From positions 1 to 32,135 of the forward strand of contig CAYMEO010000020.1 of the NCBI GenBank assembly GCA_964389705.1: a stretch of 32,135 nucleotides of DNA, written 5' to 3'. This DNA comes from PSLL01 sp964389705. Lineage in GTDB: Bacteria > Desulfobacterota_D > UBA1144 > Nemesobacterales > CSP1-2. The notes beneath the pieces are model-generated. The model saw only the letters and a program-made list of their open reading frames with translations. It made no database searches and was not told the origin of the DNA. Below, piece by piece: positions 1-7,496 of this stretch (the first letter of the stretch is position 1; every line of letters starts with the position of its first letter). The position numbers and the translations under genes were made by a program.

Positions 1-33
1 CTGGGGTCGTGGGTTCAAATCCCGCCGGGGACG
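1..33 (+). tRNA. 3' half of a tRNA, cut by the window edge
   Basis: A 5-bp T stem (9-13 with 21-25, one G-U pair) closes a 7-base loop TTCAAAT. It is followed by a 7-base acceptor 3' strand CGGGGAC and discriminator G33. The CCA tail is not encoded (the next bases are CAA). The anticodon lies outside the window, so the isotype cannot be read. A G discriminator with a GGGGAC acceptor strand is typical of bacterial tRNA-Glu, and tRNA-Asp or others are also possible. Confidence 0.8.
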
Positions 34-99
34 CAATGATTTCAGGGACTTATAATGTACTCTTTTCTACTCTAGCTCTCGGGAGAGATAAGATATTTA

Positions 100-203
100 T
101 CAGAGTATTTACACAAGGATCTCTCATAGAAGAAGAAAAAGAGTACTCCGACCTAATTGAATTTCTTCTAAATCCCTCTTCTTACCCGCATAAGCCAAGG
201 TAG
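100..203 (+). pseudogene. Relic of a COG2187-type (aminoglycoside phosphotransferase-like) kinase N-terminus
   Basis: The translation around 148-200 reads LIEFLLNPSSYPHKP before a TAG stop at 201-203. This matches from memory the N-terminal signature of the COG2187 / kinase-ATPase family, whose members continue with a THISYVFL and KIKKPV region. That continuation is not seen in any frame I read after the stop. The fragment is therefore either a dead remnant or a chance similarity of about 15 residues. The rest of 36-323 shows no gene. Confidence 0.4.
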
Positions 204-323
204 GAGTTAAAGAAATTTCTATTAGAATGGCAATTTCATCTTTGGAGAGGGCAATAAGGCCATAGAAATCTTAATCCCCTCATCATAAGCTTCTCATTAA
301 GATAGAGAAATAGGTATAAAAAC

Positions 324-809
324 CTATCCAATCTTATATCCGATCTTTCTTAAAAATACCTTCCTTTCTTCGATATCCTTCTCAGTTTCAATACCTTTCG
401 ATTTTAATCCGTCAATGACACCGAGAATGCCTCTTCCCTGTTCAGACTCGACTATGATCACTTCGACAGGATTTGCGGTGGCGCAGAAAATTCTACAAAC
501 CTCCGGAACATTCTTTACAGCGTTCAACACATTAACTGGATAGCTATTCTTAAGAAATATAATAAAGCTATGACCTGCCGAAAGGCTAAATGCGTTATTC
601 TTTGCTAGCTCGGTGAGTTCAGAATCAGTGCCGCTATATCTTACAAGACATAGACCTGAAGACTCACAAAAGGCAAGTCCAAATCTTATGCCTGGAACTG
701 CATTTACTAGAGCTTCATGAATATCCTCAACTGTTTTAATAAAATGGGACTGGCCTAAGATAAGGTTTACATCATCTGGTTTTTGGATTTTTACAGTTTT
801 AATTTCCAT
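324..809 (-). CDS. Adenosine-specific kinase family protein (PF04008)
   Basis: This 161-aa protein matches the small Adenosine_kin family, found mainly in archaea and thermophilic or anaerobic bacteria. Recognisable segments are the N-terminal IKTVKIQKPDDVNLILGQSH, the SAGHSFIIFL core and CRIFCATANPVEV followed by a Gly-rich QGRGILGVIDG loop. The length is normal for the family. The family name comes from a structural-genomics annotation; the in vivo reaction is not firmly established, so treat kinase as a family label. There is no signal peptide or membrane segment, so it is cytoplasmic. A good AAGGAG ribosome site precedes the ATG and an extended -10 promoter lies just upstream. It appears monocistronic. 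Confidence 0.85.
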   Translation of the reverse strand: MEIKTVKIQKPDDVNLILGQSHFIKTVEDIHEALVNAVPGIRFGLAFCESSGLCLVRYSGTDSELTELAKNNAFSLSAGHSFIIFLKNSYPVNVLNAVKNVPEVCRIFCATANPVEVIIVESEQGRGILGVIDGLKSKGIETEKDIEERKVFLRKIGYKIG

Positions 810-849
810 AGCTTTTCTCCTTAACTATAATAATTTATGCGACTTAATT

Positions 850-858
850 ATTATAGCA
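850..858 (-). promoter_or_regulatory. Extended -10 promoter for the adenosine-kinase-family gene
   Basis: On the minus strand the sequence reads TGCTATAAT, a perfect TATAAT with the TGN extension. No good -35 is visible, which fits an extended -10 promoter. Transcription would start near 843, giving a leader of about 34 bases with an AAGGAG ribosome site. Confidence 0.5.
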
Positions 859-916
859 ACAAATTGCAAAATTATTGGATCGCCTTTTTTGTTTATCCGT
901 GTTTATATATTTAAAC

Positions 917-1030
917 GGCGTTGTTGCATAAATGCTCAAATCTGCAATAACTTCAATAAGTTACATATTTTGTTCGAAATTGAAAAATACAATAGTATCA
1001 GCCGCTTACAATGAATTATGCAACAAAGCC
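917..1030. mobile_element. 114-bp MITE with IS903/IS5-like ends and a 9-bp target duplication
   Basis: The left end GGCGTTGTTGCATAA and the inverted right end GGCTTTGTTGCATAA differ at one base in 15. The element is flanked on both sides by a perfect 9-bp direct repeat TATTTAAAC (908-916 and 1031-1039). The ends resemble those of IS903-group IS5-family elements (GGCTTTGTTG...), which make 9-bp duplications. The interior of about 80 bp is AT-rich with no coding capacity, so movement would need a transposase supplied elsewhere. It sits between two minus-strand genes and disrupts neither. Confidence 0.85.
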
Positions 1031-1088
1031 TATTTAAACTATCAAGATTGAAAGGTTTAAATCTAGCTTTATTAAACAAAGGTAACCT

Positions 1089-3041
1089 TTAGATTTGAAT
1101 ATCAGGAAGGTTTTTATAAAGTTCCAGGGACTCTGGATTTGCCACTGCATCTCTATTTAACACCGGCTCTCCATGAATAATATTTCTTACCGCAAGCTCC
1201 ATCTTCTTCATATTGATTGTGTATGGAATATCCTTTACCGCGATTATTTTTGCCGGAGCATGACGGGGTGAGGCATTCTCCCTTATGGCCTTTCTAATCC
1301 TATTTTTGAGATCCTCGGTAAGCTCATTTCCTTCAGCCAGTTTTACGAATAGTATAATTCTTTCGTCATCTTCCCATTTCTGTCCTACCACAATACTGTC
1401 AACGATCTCGGAGAATTTTTCTACCTGTCTGTATATCTCAGCCGTTCCGATCCTCACGCCGCCGGGTTTGAGAGTGGCATCGGAACGGCCGTATATGATC
1501 GCCCCTCCTGTATCGGTAATCTCAATGTAGTCGCCGTGAGTCCATACACCTGGATATTTATCAAAATAGGCCCTCATGTATTTCTTATTATCCGGGTCGT
1601 TCCAAAAGTATACAGGCATTGACGGGAATGGAGCGGTACAGACTAACTCCCCTCTCTGATTAATGACGGATTTTCCATTTTCATCAAAAGCCTCTACCTT
1701 CATCCCTAATCCACGGCACTGTAGCTCTCCGGCATAAACCGGGCCGATTGGATTTCCGAGGACAAAACATCCGATAATATCCGTTCCCCCTGAGATAGAG
1801 GAGAGTTGAACCTCCTCTTTAATGCCTCTATAGACATAATAAAAACCTTCAACGGCAAGCGGGGAGCCAGTAGAGAGAACCGTTCTTAGTTTATTTAAAC
1901 CATAATTCCTTCCGGGTTTTAATCCCTCTTTTTCAATAGCCGCAATATACCGGGCGCTGGTTCCAAATATAGTTATCCCCTCATCCTCAGCCAATTTCCA
2001 TAGAATCCCCGGATTGGGATAAAATGGCGATCCGTCATATAGAAAGATGCTCGCCCCCAGAGACAGAGAACTGATCAGCCAGTTCCACATCATCCAACCA
2101 CATGTGGTGAAGTAGAATATAGTGTCCTCCTGTTTGAGGTCTGTATGAAGCCCTAATTCCTTTATATGCTGAATTAGCGTGCCTCCGACGCTATGGACCA
2201 TACATTTAGGTAACCCTGTTGTCCCGGAGGAATACATGATGTAAAGCGGATGATCAAGCGGCACCTGTTCAAATTCAATCCCAATACTGCCCTGACTCGA
2301 TATAAAATCCCCGTAGAGAACCGAATTGGGGATATGAGATATTTTTGGCTTCCTCTCCGTGTATGGAACAACCACCACCTTCTCTATTGAATGCAGTTCC
2401 TTGAGTATGCCTGTAATTCGCTCAATAGAGTCAAATCTCTTCCCCCCATAGTAGTATCCATCCGCTGTAAACAAGACCTTCGGCTCTATCTGTCCAAATC
2501 TGTCTAGGATCCCTCCTATACCAAAGTCAGGGGAGCATGAAGACCAGAGTGCGCCTATGGTGGCTGTGGCAAGCATGGCAATTACGGTTTCAATCATGTT
2601 TGGCATGAATCCGGCAACCCTGTCCCCTTTGGTCACGCCCATATCCCTAAGCGATTTTGATAATCGCGCCACGCTGTCATAAAGCTCGGCATAAGTCATC
2701 CTGGTTGTCTCGCGGCTCTCGCCTTTAAAGATAAGCGCGACATGATTATCCCTATATCGGAGGAGATTCTCAGCGAAATTAAGCCTAGCACCGATAAACC
2801 ATCTTGCTCCGGGCATCTTTCTCAAATCATCAACAACGATATCGTATCCGCGCGATGCCTTCACTTCGCTGAAATCCCACATACATTTCCAAAAATCGGG
2901 AATGTTCTCGATAGACCATTGGTACAGTTCATCATAAGAGCTAAACTGCTTTGCGTATCTTCGGTTGACGAACTCAATGAACCGCGTCATATTGGCATTT
3001 TTAATTCGCTCTTCTGACGGCGTCCATAGCATCTCTTTCAT
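1089..3041 (-). CDS. Acetoacetyl-CoA synthetase (acetoacetate--CoA ligase)
   Basis: This 650-aa protein of the ANL adenylating superfamily is full length for acetoacetyl-CoA synthetases. It activates acetoacetate with ATP and CoA, feeding ketone-body or PHB-type carbon into central metabolism. The family N-terminus MLWTPSEERIKNANMTRF is followed by the N-terminal cap, then the AMP-binding P-loop YSSGTTGLPK at about 270-279. Further motifs are GGTDIIGCF, a THGDYIEI segment containing the conserved Asp, and a C-terminal domain with TINMKKMELAV holding the conserved Lys. A related acyl-CoA synthetase specificity cannot be excluded, but the PVYAGELQCRGLGMKVEAF stretch is characteristic of AACS. 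The ATG is preceded by AGAAGG. It is separate from the decarboxylase gene behind it. Confidence 0.9.
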   Translation of the reverse strand: MKEMLWTPSEERIKNANMTRFIEFVNRRYAKQFSSYDELYQWSIENIPDFWKCMWDFSEVKASRGYDIVVDDLRKMPGARWFIGARLNFAENLLRYRDNHVALIFKGESRETTRMTYAELYDSVARLSKSLRDMGVTKGDRVAGFMPNMIETVIAMLATATIGALWSSCSPDFGIGGILDRFGQIEPKVLFTADGYYYGGKRFDSIERITGILKELHSIEKVVVVPYTERKPKISHIPNSVLYGDFISSQGSIGIEFEQVPLDHPLYIMYSSGTTGLPKCMVHSVGGTLIQHIKELGLHTDLKQEDTIFYFTTCGWMMWNWLISSLSLGASIFLYDGSPFYPNPGILWKLAEDEGITIFGTSARYIAAIEKEGLKPGRNYGLNKLRTVLSTGSPLAVEGFYYVYRGIKEEVQLSSISGGTDIIGCFVLGNPIGPVYAGELQCRGLGMKVEAFDENGKSVINQRGELVCTAPFPSMPVYFWNDPDNKKYMRAYFDKYPGVWTHGDYIEITDTGGAIIYGRSDATLKPGGVRIGTAEIYRQVEKFSEIVDSIVVGQKWEDDERIILFVKLAEGNELTEDLKNRIRKAIRENASPRHAPAKIIAVKDIPYTINMKKMELAVRNIIHGEPVLNRDAVANPESLELYKNLPDIQI

Positions 3042-3167
3042 GGTAGTTAGCCTTCTATTTGCCCATATTACACATATTTTTTATTATACTGTATTTTGCA
3101 GTAGATAATTATTTGAGAATTTATTTGAGTAACATAAACTATAACCGTAGCTGTAGGGATAAACTAA

Positions 3168-3189
3168 AGATTCATCCTAAATTGAATCT
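3168..3189 (-). terminator. Possible terminator of the decarboxylase gene
   Basis: A perfect 7-bp inverted repeat AGATTCA/TGAATCT with an 8-base loop lies 22 bases past the stop of the minus-strand decarboxylase gene. On that strand it is followed by TTAGTTTAT. The stem is short and AT-rich, so termination would be weak. Confidence 0.4.
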
Positions 3190-3210
3190 CTATAGAACTG
3201 GCACAACTCA

Positions 3211-4857
3211 CTATGTCCCTTTTACCTTCTTGCCCAAACGCTGTGCAAGTCGCTGGAGAGCCGGAGAAAGGTCGTGAGGGTCTAGGCGCACATCCAGAAT
3301 GGAAAAGCTATCTGTATTTTTTTCTGCGGCGATAAGAGCCTTGTCGAGTTCTTCTTCAGTCCTGACGATAAAACCTTGCCCAGCGCCCAGAACATCTGGA
3401 ATGCGGCTGTATTGCCACGGATGCACATCGTTATATGGGCCATCCTGCATAGGCCGCTCCGTGCCATACCCTCCATTGTTTAAGACGATTACAATTGGAT
3501 TGAGTTTGTATCGCACTACAGTAGATAGCTCCATCCCTGTCATCTGAAAGGCGCCGTCACCTACTATTACGAGTGCGCGCAGTTTCGGATTTGCCATTTG
3601 TGCTCCGATGCTCGCCGGAACGGCAAATCCCATAGATGTATAATAGGCCGGAGATAGAAACTCAGCGTTTCGGTAAATGCATAGGTCAATTGAACCGAAC
3701 AGGGCATCGCCCACATCTGAGATGATTATGGTATTGTCCTTTAGAAACCAGTTTAACCTCTGGAACAGGCGCTTGACCGTGAGCCTCTTTTTCCCACGTC
3801 GGGGGATAAAAGGCTGTGGGCGTTCGGGATTTGGAATATTATCCGAATGCCGTATGCGGATTTTTGATTTTATCAATCCGTGAATGAAATCCCGGAGGCG
3901 TATGTTTTCATAATTGTGATAACGTATAGAAACCCTTTCGCTGTTTGCATAAATGGACTGTGCAGGGTCAATGCGCGCCGTGTATATGCCCAGATTAATA
4001 TCAGTCATAAAGGCCCCAAGAAAGATCAAACAATCGCTCGACTCGACATATTTGCGCACCGCCTCACGTCCCATAGACCCCTCATAGACGCCAAGATAGA
4101 GCGGGTGGTGCTCGCCTATAACAGATTTTCCCAGAATCGTGGCGGCCACTGGTATTCGGGTTTTTTGAATCAGACTGAGCAGGTCGTCTTGAAGTCCAAA
4201 CCGCTGTATTTCCACATCAGCAAGAATAACGGGTCTTTGCGCAGAATTGACTATGTCTACGGCCTCGCCGAGTGCCTCCCGAAGCGCCTTTGGATTGCTT
4301 TTTTCGTAAATCTCCAGAGGGGTATGATAAGATATACCCCGCACAGAGACCATATCGCGTGGCAACTCAATATAGACGGGGCGTTTAAAGCGCAGAGCCG
4401 CATTCAACACGCGCTCTATTTCCCGCAATGCCGTTTGTGGATCGTTTAGCACTGTAGATGCAACCGTAAGCTGTTCAAATACCCTTTTTTGTGTGTCGAA
4501 TTCCTTTACCTTATGATGCAGAAGTGGGTTATCCCTGCGCTCTACTATTCCGGGGGCGCCACTTATGACTGCTACAGGCGATTTCTCTGCAAACGCCTCG
4601 GCTACGGTATTGGCTACCTTTAAACCCCCAACACAGTACGTTACACAAATAGCCCCCAGACCGCGCACGCGGGCGTATGCATCTGCCGCAAAGCCCGCTC
4701 CCTGTTCATCGCACGTATTGATCAGGCGAAGTTTGCTATGACTCAGCCTTTCGTAGAATCCAAGTACGTAGTCACCGGGAATGCCGAAGACATGACGCAC
4801 GCCGTGAGCATAGAGTCGTTGAATGAGATAGTCACCGATTTGGGTTGAATTTTTCAT
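3211..4857 (-). CDS. ThDP-dependent 2-oxoacid decarboxylase (pyruvate/indolepyruvate decarboxylase family)
   Basis: This 548-aa protein has the PDC/IPDC/KdcA architecture: Pyr domain, central domain and PP domain. The catalytic Glu of the Pyr domain is E51 (CDEQGAGFAADAYAR). The His pair H114-H115 (LLHHKV), diagnostic of decarboxylases rather than acetolactate synthases, is present. The ThDP/Mg motif GDGAFQ...NN spans about 433-461, with E467 in the TERP segment. It removes CO2 from a 2-oxoacid (pyruvate, indolepyruvate or branched-chain) to give an aldehyde; substrate specificity cannot be read here. It starts one base after the CusF-like gene, so the two are probably cotranscribed. One 60-bp line (4681-4740) is 53% G+C and CGC/GCG codons are common, unlike the AGA/AGG-rich neighbours, which hints at acquisition by transfer. 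Confidence 0.88.
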   Translation of the reverse strand: MKNSTQIGDYLIQRLYAHGVRHVFGIPGDYVLGFYERLSHSKLRLINTCDEQGAGFAADAYARVRGLGAICVTYCVGGLKVANTVAEAFAEKSPVAVISGAPGIVERRDNPLLHHKVKEFDTQKRVFEQLTVASTVLNDPQTALREIERVLNAALRFKRPVYIELPRDMVSVRGISYHTPLEIYEKSNPKALREALGEAVDIVNSAQRPVILADVEIQRFGLQDDLLSLIQKTRIPVAATILGKSVIGEHHPLYLGVYEGSMGREAVRKYVESSDCLIFLGAFMTDINLGIYTARIDPAQSIYANSERVSIRYHNYENIRLRDFIHGLIKSKIRIRHSDNIPNPERPQPFIPRRGKKRLTVKRLFQRLNWFLKDNTIIISDVGDALFGSIDLCIYRNAEFLSPAYYTSMGFAVPASIGAQMANPKLRALVIVGDGAFQMTGMELSTVVRYKLNPIVIVLNNGGYGTERPMQDGPYNDVHPWQYSRIPDVLGAGQGFIVRTEEELDKALIAAEKNTDSFSILDVRLDPHDLSPALQRLAQRLGKKVKGT

Positions 4858-4858
4858 A

Positions 4859-5266
4859 TCACTGTTTTTTAATCTCTGAAACCGTAAGATTATTTTCCGT
4901 TTCTTTAAGCCTGAATTTTACCTTATTGCCTTCTTTAAGGCCCTTGAGTTGCTCCGGGTTCTCAACCTCATACTGCATAGTCATTGCCATCATAAAACCG
5001 GGGATTTCGTCCTCATCTACAATAATCCGGTTTCCCGATATGGATCTTAATACTCCGGTTGCATCATGATACTTGGGCCACTCTGATTTTGCGTTTCCCA
5101 TTTGCCCGCCCTGCTCCGACTTTGTAATTCCCTGCTTGAGTTTAACTATGTCGTCTGCCATCTGATCTCGCTCTTTTTGTAATTTTGTAATGCTGAGTTC
5201 GGTGTAGCTGGCGGCAACTAGGGCAAAAACAGCGACCACAAGGGCGATAATTGACATTGCTTTCAT
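4859..5266 (-). CDS. CusF-like periplasmic copper-binding protein
   Basis: This 135-aa protein has an N-terminal hydrophobic segment at about 3-20 that could be a signal anchor. A short charged coiled-coil-like stretch follows (about 25-50), then a C-terminal CusF-type OB fold (PF11604) at about 68-132. The metal-site signature PGFMMAMTM (about 89-97) is the Met-rich copper motif of these proteins, preceded by a conserved ATGVLRSI strand and H67. It probably binds Cu(I)/Ag(I) in the periplasm while anchored to the membrane. The ribosome site GGAGGAGG is very strong. It lies directly in front of the decarboxylase gene, an unusual pairing for a copper protein, and no efflux pump gene is nearby. 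Confidence 0.8.
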   Translation of the reverse strand: MKAMSIIALVVAVFALVAASYTELSITKLQKERDQMADDIVKLKQGITKSEQGGQMGNAKSEWPKYHDATGVLRSISGNRIIVDEDEIPGFMMAMTMQYEVENPEQLKGLKEGNKVKFRLKETENNLTVSEIKKQ

Positions 5267-5308
5267 ACGGGATTACCTCCTCCAAATTCCGGATAACTCC
5301 TGGAATAG

Positions 5309-5324
5309 ATTATCATAAGATAAT
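5309..5324. promoter_or_regulatory. 16-bp inverted repeat in the divergent cusF-like / small-ORF intergenic region
   Basis: ATTATC-ATAA-GATAAT is a perfect inverted repeat between the minus-strand CusF-like gene and the plus-strand small membrane protein gene. It lies about 15 bases upstream of the small ORF's -35 box, so it could be an operator for either gene. Confidence 0.35.
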
Positions 5325-5337
5325 AATAGTACAGGGG

Positions 5338-5366
5338 TTGGATTTAAAATTAAACGTCAATATAAT
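5338..5366 (+). promoter_or_regulatory. Sigma-70 promoter of the 48-aa membrane protein, likely leaderless
   Basis: The -35 box is TTGGAT (5338-5343), the spacer is exactly 17 bases and the -10 is a perfect TATAAT (5361-5366). The expected start, 7 bases after the -10, is the A of the ATG at 5373, so the mRNA would have no 5' leader. This agrees with the lack of any ribosome site before that ATG. Confidence 0.65.
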
Positions 5367-5372
5367 TAGAAC

Positions 5373-5519
5373 ATGCGCAGGCTCTTTAAAAGACGAAACC
5401 CTATTAAAAAGTCGGATTCATTCTTTGAGACCGAGGTTATAGAGGTTATTTCGGAGTGGATGTGGATTCTGATAATTATAACTCTTCTCGCCCTGACCGC
5501 AACATTCATTAAGGCATAG
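5373..5519 (+). CDS. 48-aa single-span membrane protein, unrecognised
   Basis: A short ORF starts at ATG 5373 and stops at TAG 5517-5519. The protein has a very basic N-terminus (MRRLFKRRNPIKK), an acidic amphipathic stretch (about 15-28, ETEVIEVISE) and a C-terminal hydrophobic helix WMWILIIITLLALTATFI (about 29-46). The basic N-terminus predicts that end faces the cytoplasm, with the C-terminus in or across the membrane. No family is recognised. Support for it being real: a near-consensus promoter ending exactly at its ATG, protein-like composition with a well-formed helix, and its position divergent from the CusF-like gene. It is convergent with nfo, whose 3' end is 41 bases away. The function is unknown. 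Confidence 0.65.
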   Translation: MRRLFKRRNPIKKSDSFFETEVIEVISEWMWILIIITLLALTATFIKA

Positions 5520-5560
5520 AGAAAACGCTGTAAGTATCTGTTATTCTGGGCACATTTGCT

Positions 5561-6457
5561 TCATCTATTCAGAGTGACAACAGCCGGATTTATGAGATCG
5601 CTTTTAGTAGATTCTGGAGACGAACGCCTTAGAGCCTTCAATCTCTTTAGGTTTCTAATATCATCTCCTACCTTATCTAATGGTGTCTCGATTATCAAAT
5701 CTATATCTTCAAGACCGGGGGCGTTCACAATAGCTCTAAAGCCCTCAATGCCAATCTTCCCCTTGCCTATGTGTTCATGCCTGTCTTTTCTCCCACCGAG
5801 AGCGATCTTTGAATCATTTCCATGGATGAGTTTTAATCTCTCCAATCCGACAACAAATGAAAACTCATCGAGCGTCTTTCTGACCGCCTCTTCTGTTCTA
5901 ATATCATATCCTGAAGCAAAGATATGCGCCGTATCGAGACAGACTCCTAAATCCGGATTGCCTACCTTATCAAGAATCTCTGCGATTTCTTCAAACCTGT
6001 CACCTATTATTTCCCCCTGACCTGCCGAGACTTCTATTAGCAGATTGGTTGATTTGCTATTCGTATCTAAAATCCTTTTAATCCCATCTGTTACGTTTTT
6101 AATTCCCTGGGATTTCCCAACACCCTTTGCACTGCCAATGTGCGTGATAACGTATTTTGCCCCTATAGTACTTCCCATTTCTATCTCTTCCTCAATTAGC
6201 AATATGGAAGAAAGCCTTATCCGGCGATTCTGCGATGCGAGGTTTATAAAATATGGTGTGTGTATGTAGTAATCGGTAAGGTTGTAAGTAGAGCATTCCT
6301 TTAAAAAAGCCTCAATCCTGTTTTTACAGAGCGGAGACGGGCTTCTGCCGTGAGGGGACCTTGTGAAAATCTGAAAACACTCGCAACCTATTTTATAGGC
6401 ACGATACGGGGCTTTTTCAATCCCTCCAGCAATAGAGACATGGGCACCGAATTTCAT
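5561..6457 (-). CDS. nfo: Endonuclease IV (AP endonuclease)
   Basis: This 298-aa TIM-barrel protein of the AP_endonuc_2 family cuts the backbone 5' of abasic sites in base excision repair. The N-terminus KFGAHVSIAGGIEKA is the classic start. The trinuclear zinc site is represented by YIHTPYFINLAS, VITHIGS, LIEVSAGQGEIIGDRFEEI, VCLDTAHIFASGYDI, LKLIHGNDSK, RHEHIGKGKIG and IIETP. One common motif (ENTAGQG) reads IEVSAGQG here, keeping the Glu ligand. It is full length and cytoplasmic. It is apparently monocistronic, with no close upstream partner on its strand. Confidence 0.93.
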   Translation of the reverse strand: MKFGAHVSIAGGIEKAPYRAYKIGCECFQIFTRSPHGRSPSPLCKNRIEAFLKECSTYNLTDYYIHTPYFINLASQNRRIRLSSILLIEEEIEMGSTIGAKYVITHIGSAKGVGKSQGIKNVTDGIKRILDTNSKSTNLLIEVSAGQGEIIGDRFEEIAEILDKVGNPDLGVCLDTAHIFASGYDIRTEEAVRKTLDEFSFVVGLERLKLIHGNDSKIALGGRKDRHEHIGKGKIGIEGFRAIVNAPGLEDIDLIIETPLDKVGDDIRNLKRLKALRRSSPESTKSDLINPAVVTLNR

Positions 6458-6724
6458 TCGGCTTATTATATTCCATAAACGTAATTAAAAAATCAACTAG
6501 TAGCGAGGTACTAATGTAGCCTGAAGTTTGCCTATACATCTAAAGGTCAAACACCATTATCTGATTATGCTTATAAAAGCTGCTTATGGGGATAAATGGG
6601 AGTTATAGGTAACGTCTATATTTTAAAGTTTTGTCAAAGTAAGAATATAAATTTCGAAAACTTAGATTACGGTATGGGGTTTGCAACTCCACTGCCACAA
6701 AAAGCGTCTAAAACTTAGAGGTAA

Positions 6725-7324
6725 ATGTGGATGAGAGTTTTTGTTGGGAGATTAATAATTGAAATGATTCTTCTCTTATTGGCTGGACTCAGCACTGAAT
6801 CGGCTGAAGAGAGGCAAACTCTGGAACTCAGGATATTTGGAATATGTCCGGCCTGCGATAGTGATGTCAAATCAAGGGTCTTAGCCATTCCTGGGGTCGC
6901 TGAGGCTAATCTTGATCTTGTAAAAAAGAGACTCTCTGTGGCATTTGATCCAGAATCTGTAAGTGAGACGAAAATAATAATAGCTCTGGAGCAGGGCGGA
7001 TATGAGGTGAGACATCCATTTAGAGAGGAGAGACTTGAGAGAGTAGCTCTCGAAATCTCTGGGATAAGGAATAGAAATGAGATAAAGGAGATCGAAAGGG
7101 CGTTTTATGCCTTCTACGATGTAGATAGAGTGGAAGTATCAAAGCACTCTAGTAATATCATTGCGATAATAGATTTTAAAAAGGGTGGGCTTGATCCTGG
7201 ACAGCTAGTTATGTCTCTAAAGGACATTTTGCCCCAGTCAGATGTGGAAATAATACCGAGGCGGCAGGTACTTGAAGCTCAGGTCGGAACAGAGAGAAAA
7301 GCCCACGGGATGAAATCCCAATAG
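6725..7324 (+). CDS. Secreted or membrane-anchored protein with two HMA-like domains
   Basis: The 199-aa product has an N-terminal hydrophobic stretch (about 5-22) that looks like a signal peptide or anchor. A heavy-metal-associated fold follows at about 32-96, with the metal loop GICPACDSD (C41 and C44) in place of the usual GMxCxxC. A second, related beta-alpha-beta domain (about 105-165) has no cysteine, so only the first domain should bind metal. It resembles MerP/CopZ-type carriers placed outside the cytoplasm. AGAGG precedes the ATG at a good distance. No transporter is next to it, although a CusF-like copper protein lies about 1.5 kb upstream. The partner metal cannot be decided. Confidence 0.65.
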   Translation: MWMRVFVGRLIIEMILLLLAGLSTESAEERQTLELRIFGICPACDSDVKSRVLAIPGVAEANLDLVKKRLSVAFDPESVSETKIIIALEQGGYEVRHPFREERLERVALEISGIRNRNEIKEIERAFYAFYDVDRVEVSKHSSNIIAIIDFKKGGLDPGQLVMSLKDILPQSDVEIIPRRQVLEAQVGTERKAHGMKSQ

Positions 7325-7451
7325 ATGGACGGCAAGAATCATTGCTAAAATAACCCACTTGGGCTCTAAATCTACGCAATTTGTTATAGGGAAATAACCT
7401 CCTATTTTTCTAAGTCCTTGAAACTACTCAGGTCGTGACTAGATTAAATAT

Positions 7452-7467
7452 TGGCACGAAACTTGCA
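7452..7467 (+). promoter_or_regulatory. Sigma-54 (-24/-12) promoter
   Basis: TGGCAC-N5-TTGCA matches the RpoN consensus. The -24 GG (7453-7454) and -12 GC (7465-7466) are separated by exactly 10 bases. Transcription should start near 7477, just before an AGGAGG ribosome site (7480-7485). An enhancer-binding activator would be required, and none is encoded in the window. Confidence 0.85.
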
Positions 7468-7496
7468 AAGTTGGAAATCAGGAGGTTGAAAAAGAA

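Noticed and set aside
3195..3215. TGGCACAACTCACTA as a second sigma-54 promoter
   Set aside because: The -12 TTGC element is missing and no plus-strand gene follows.
3880..4449. 189-aa plus-strand frame opposite the decarboxylase
   Set aside because: It is antisense to a well-supported enzyme with all catalytic motifs; long shadow frames are expected in a G+C-richer gene.
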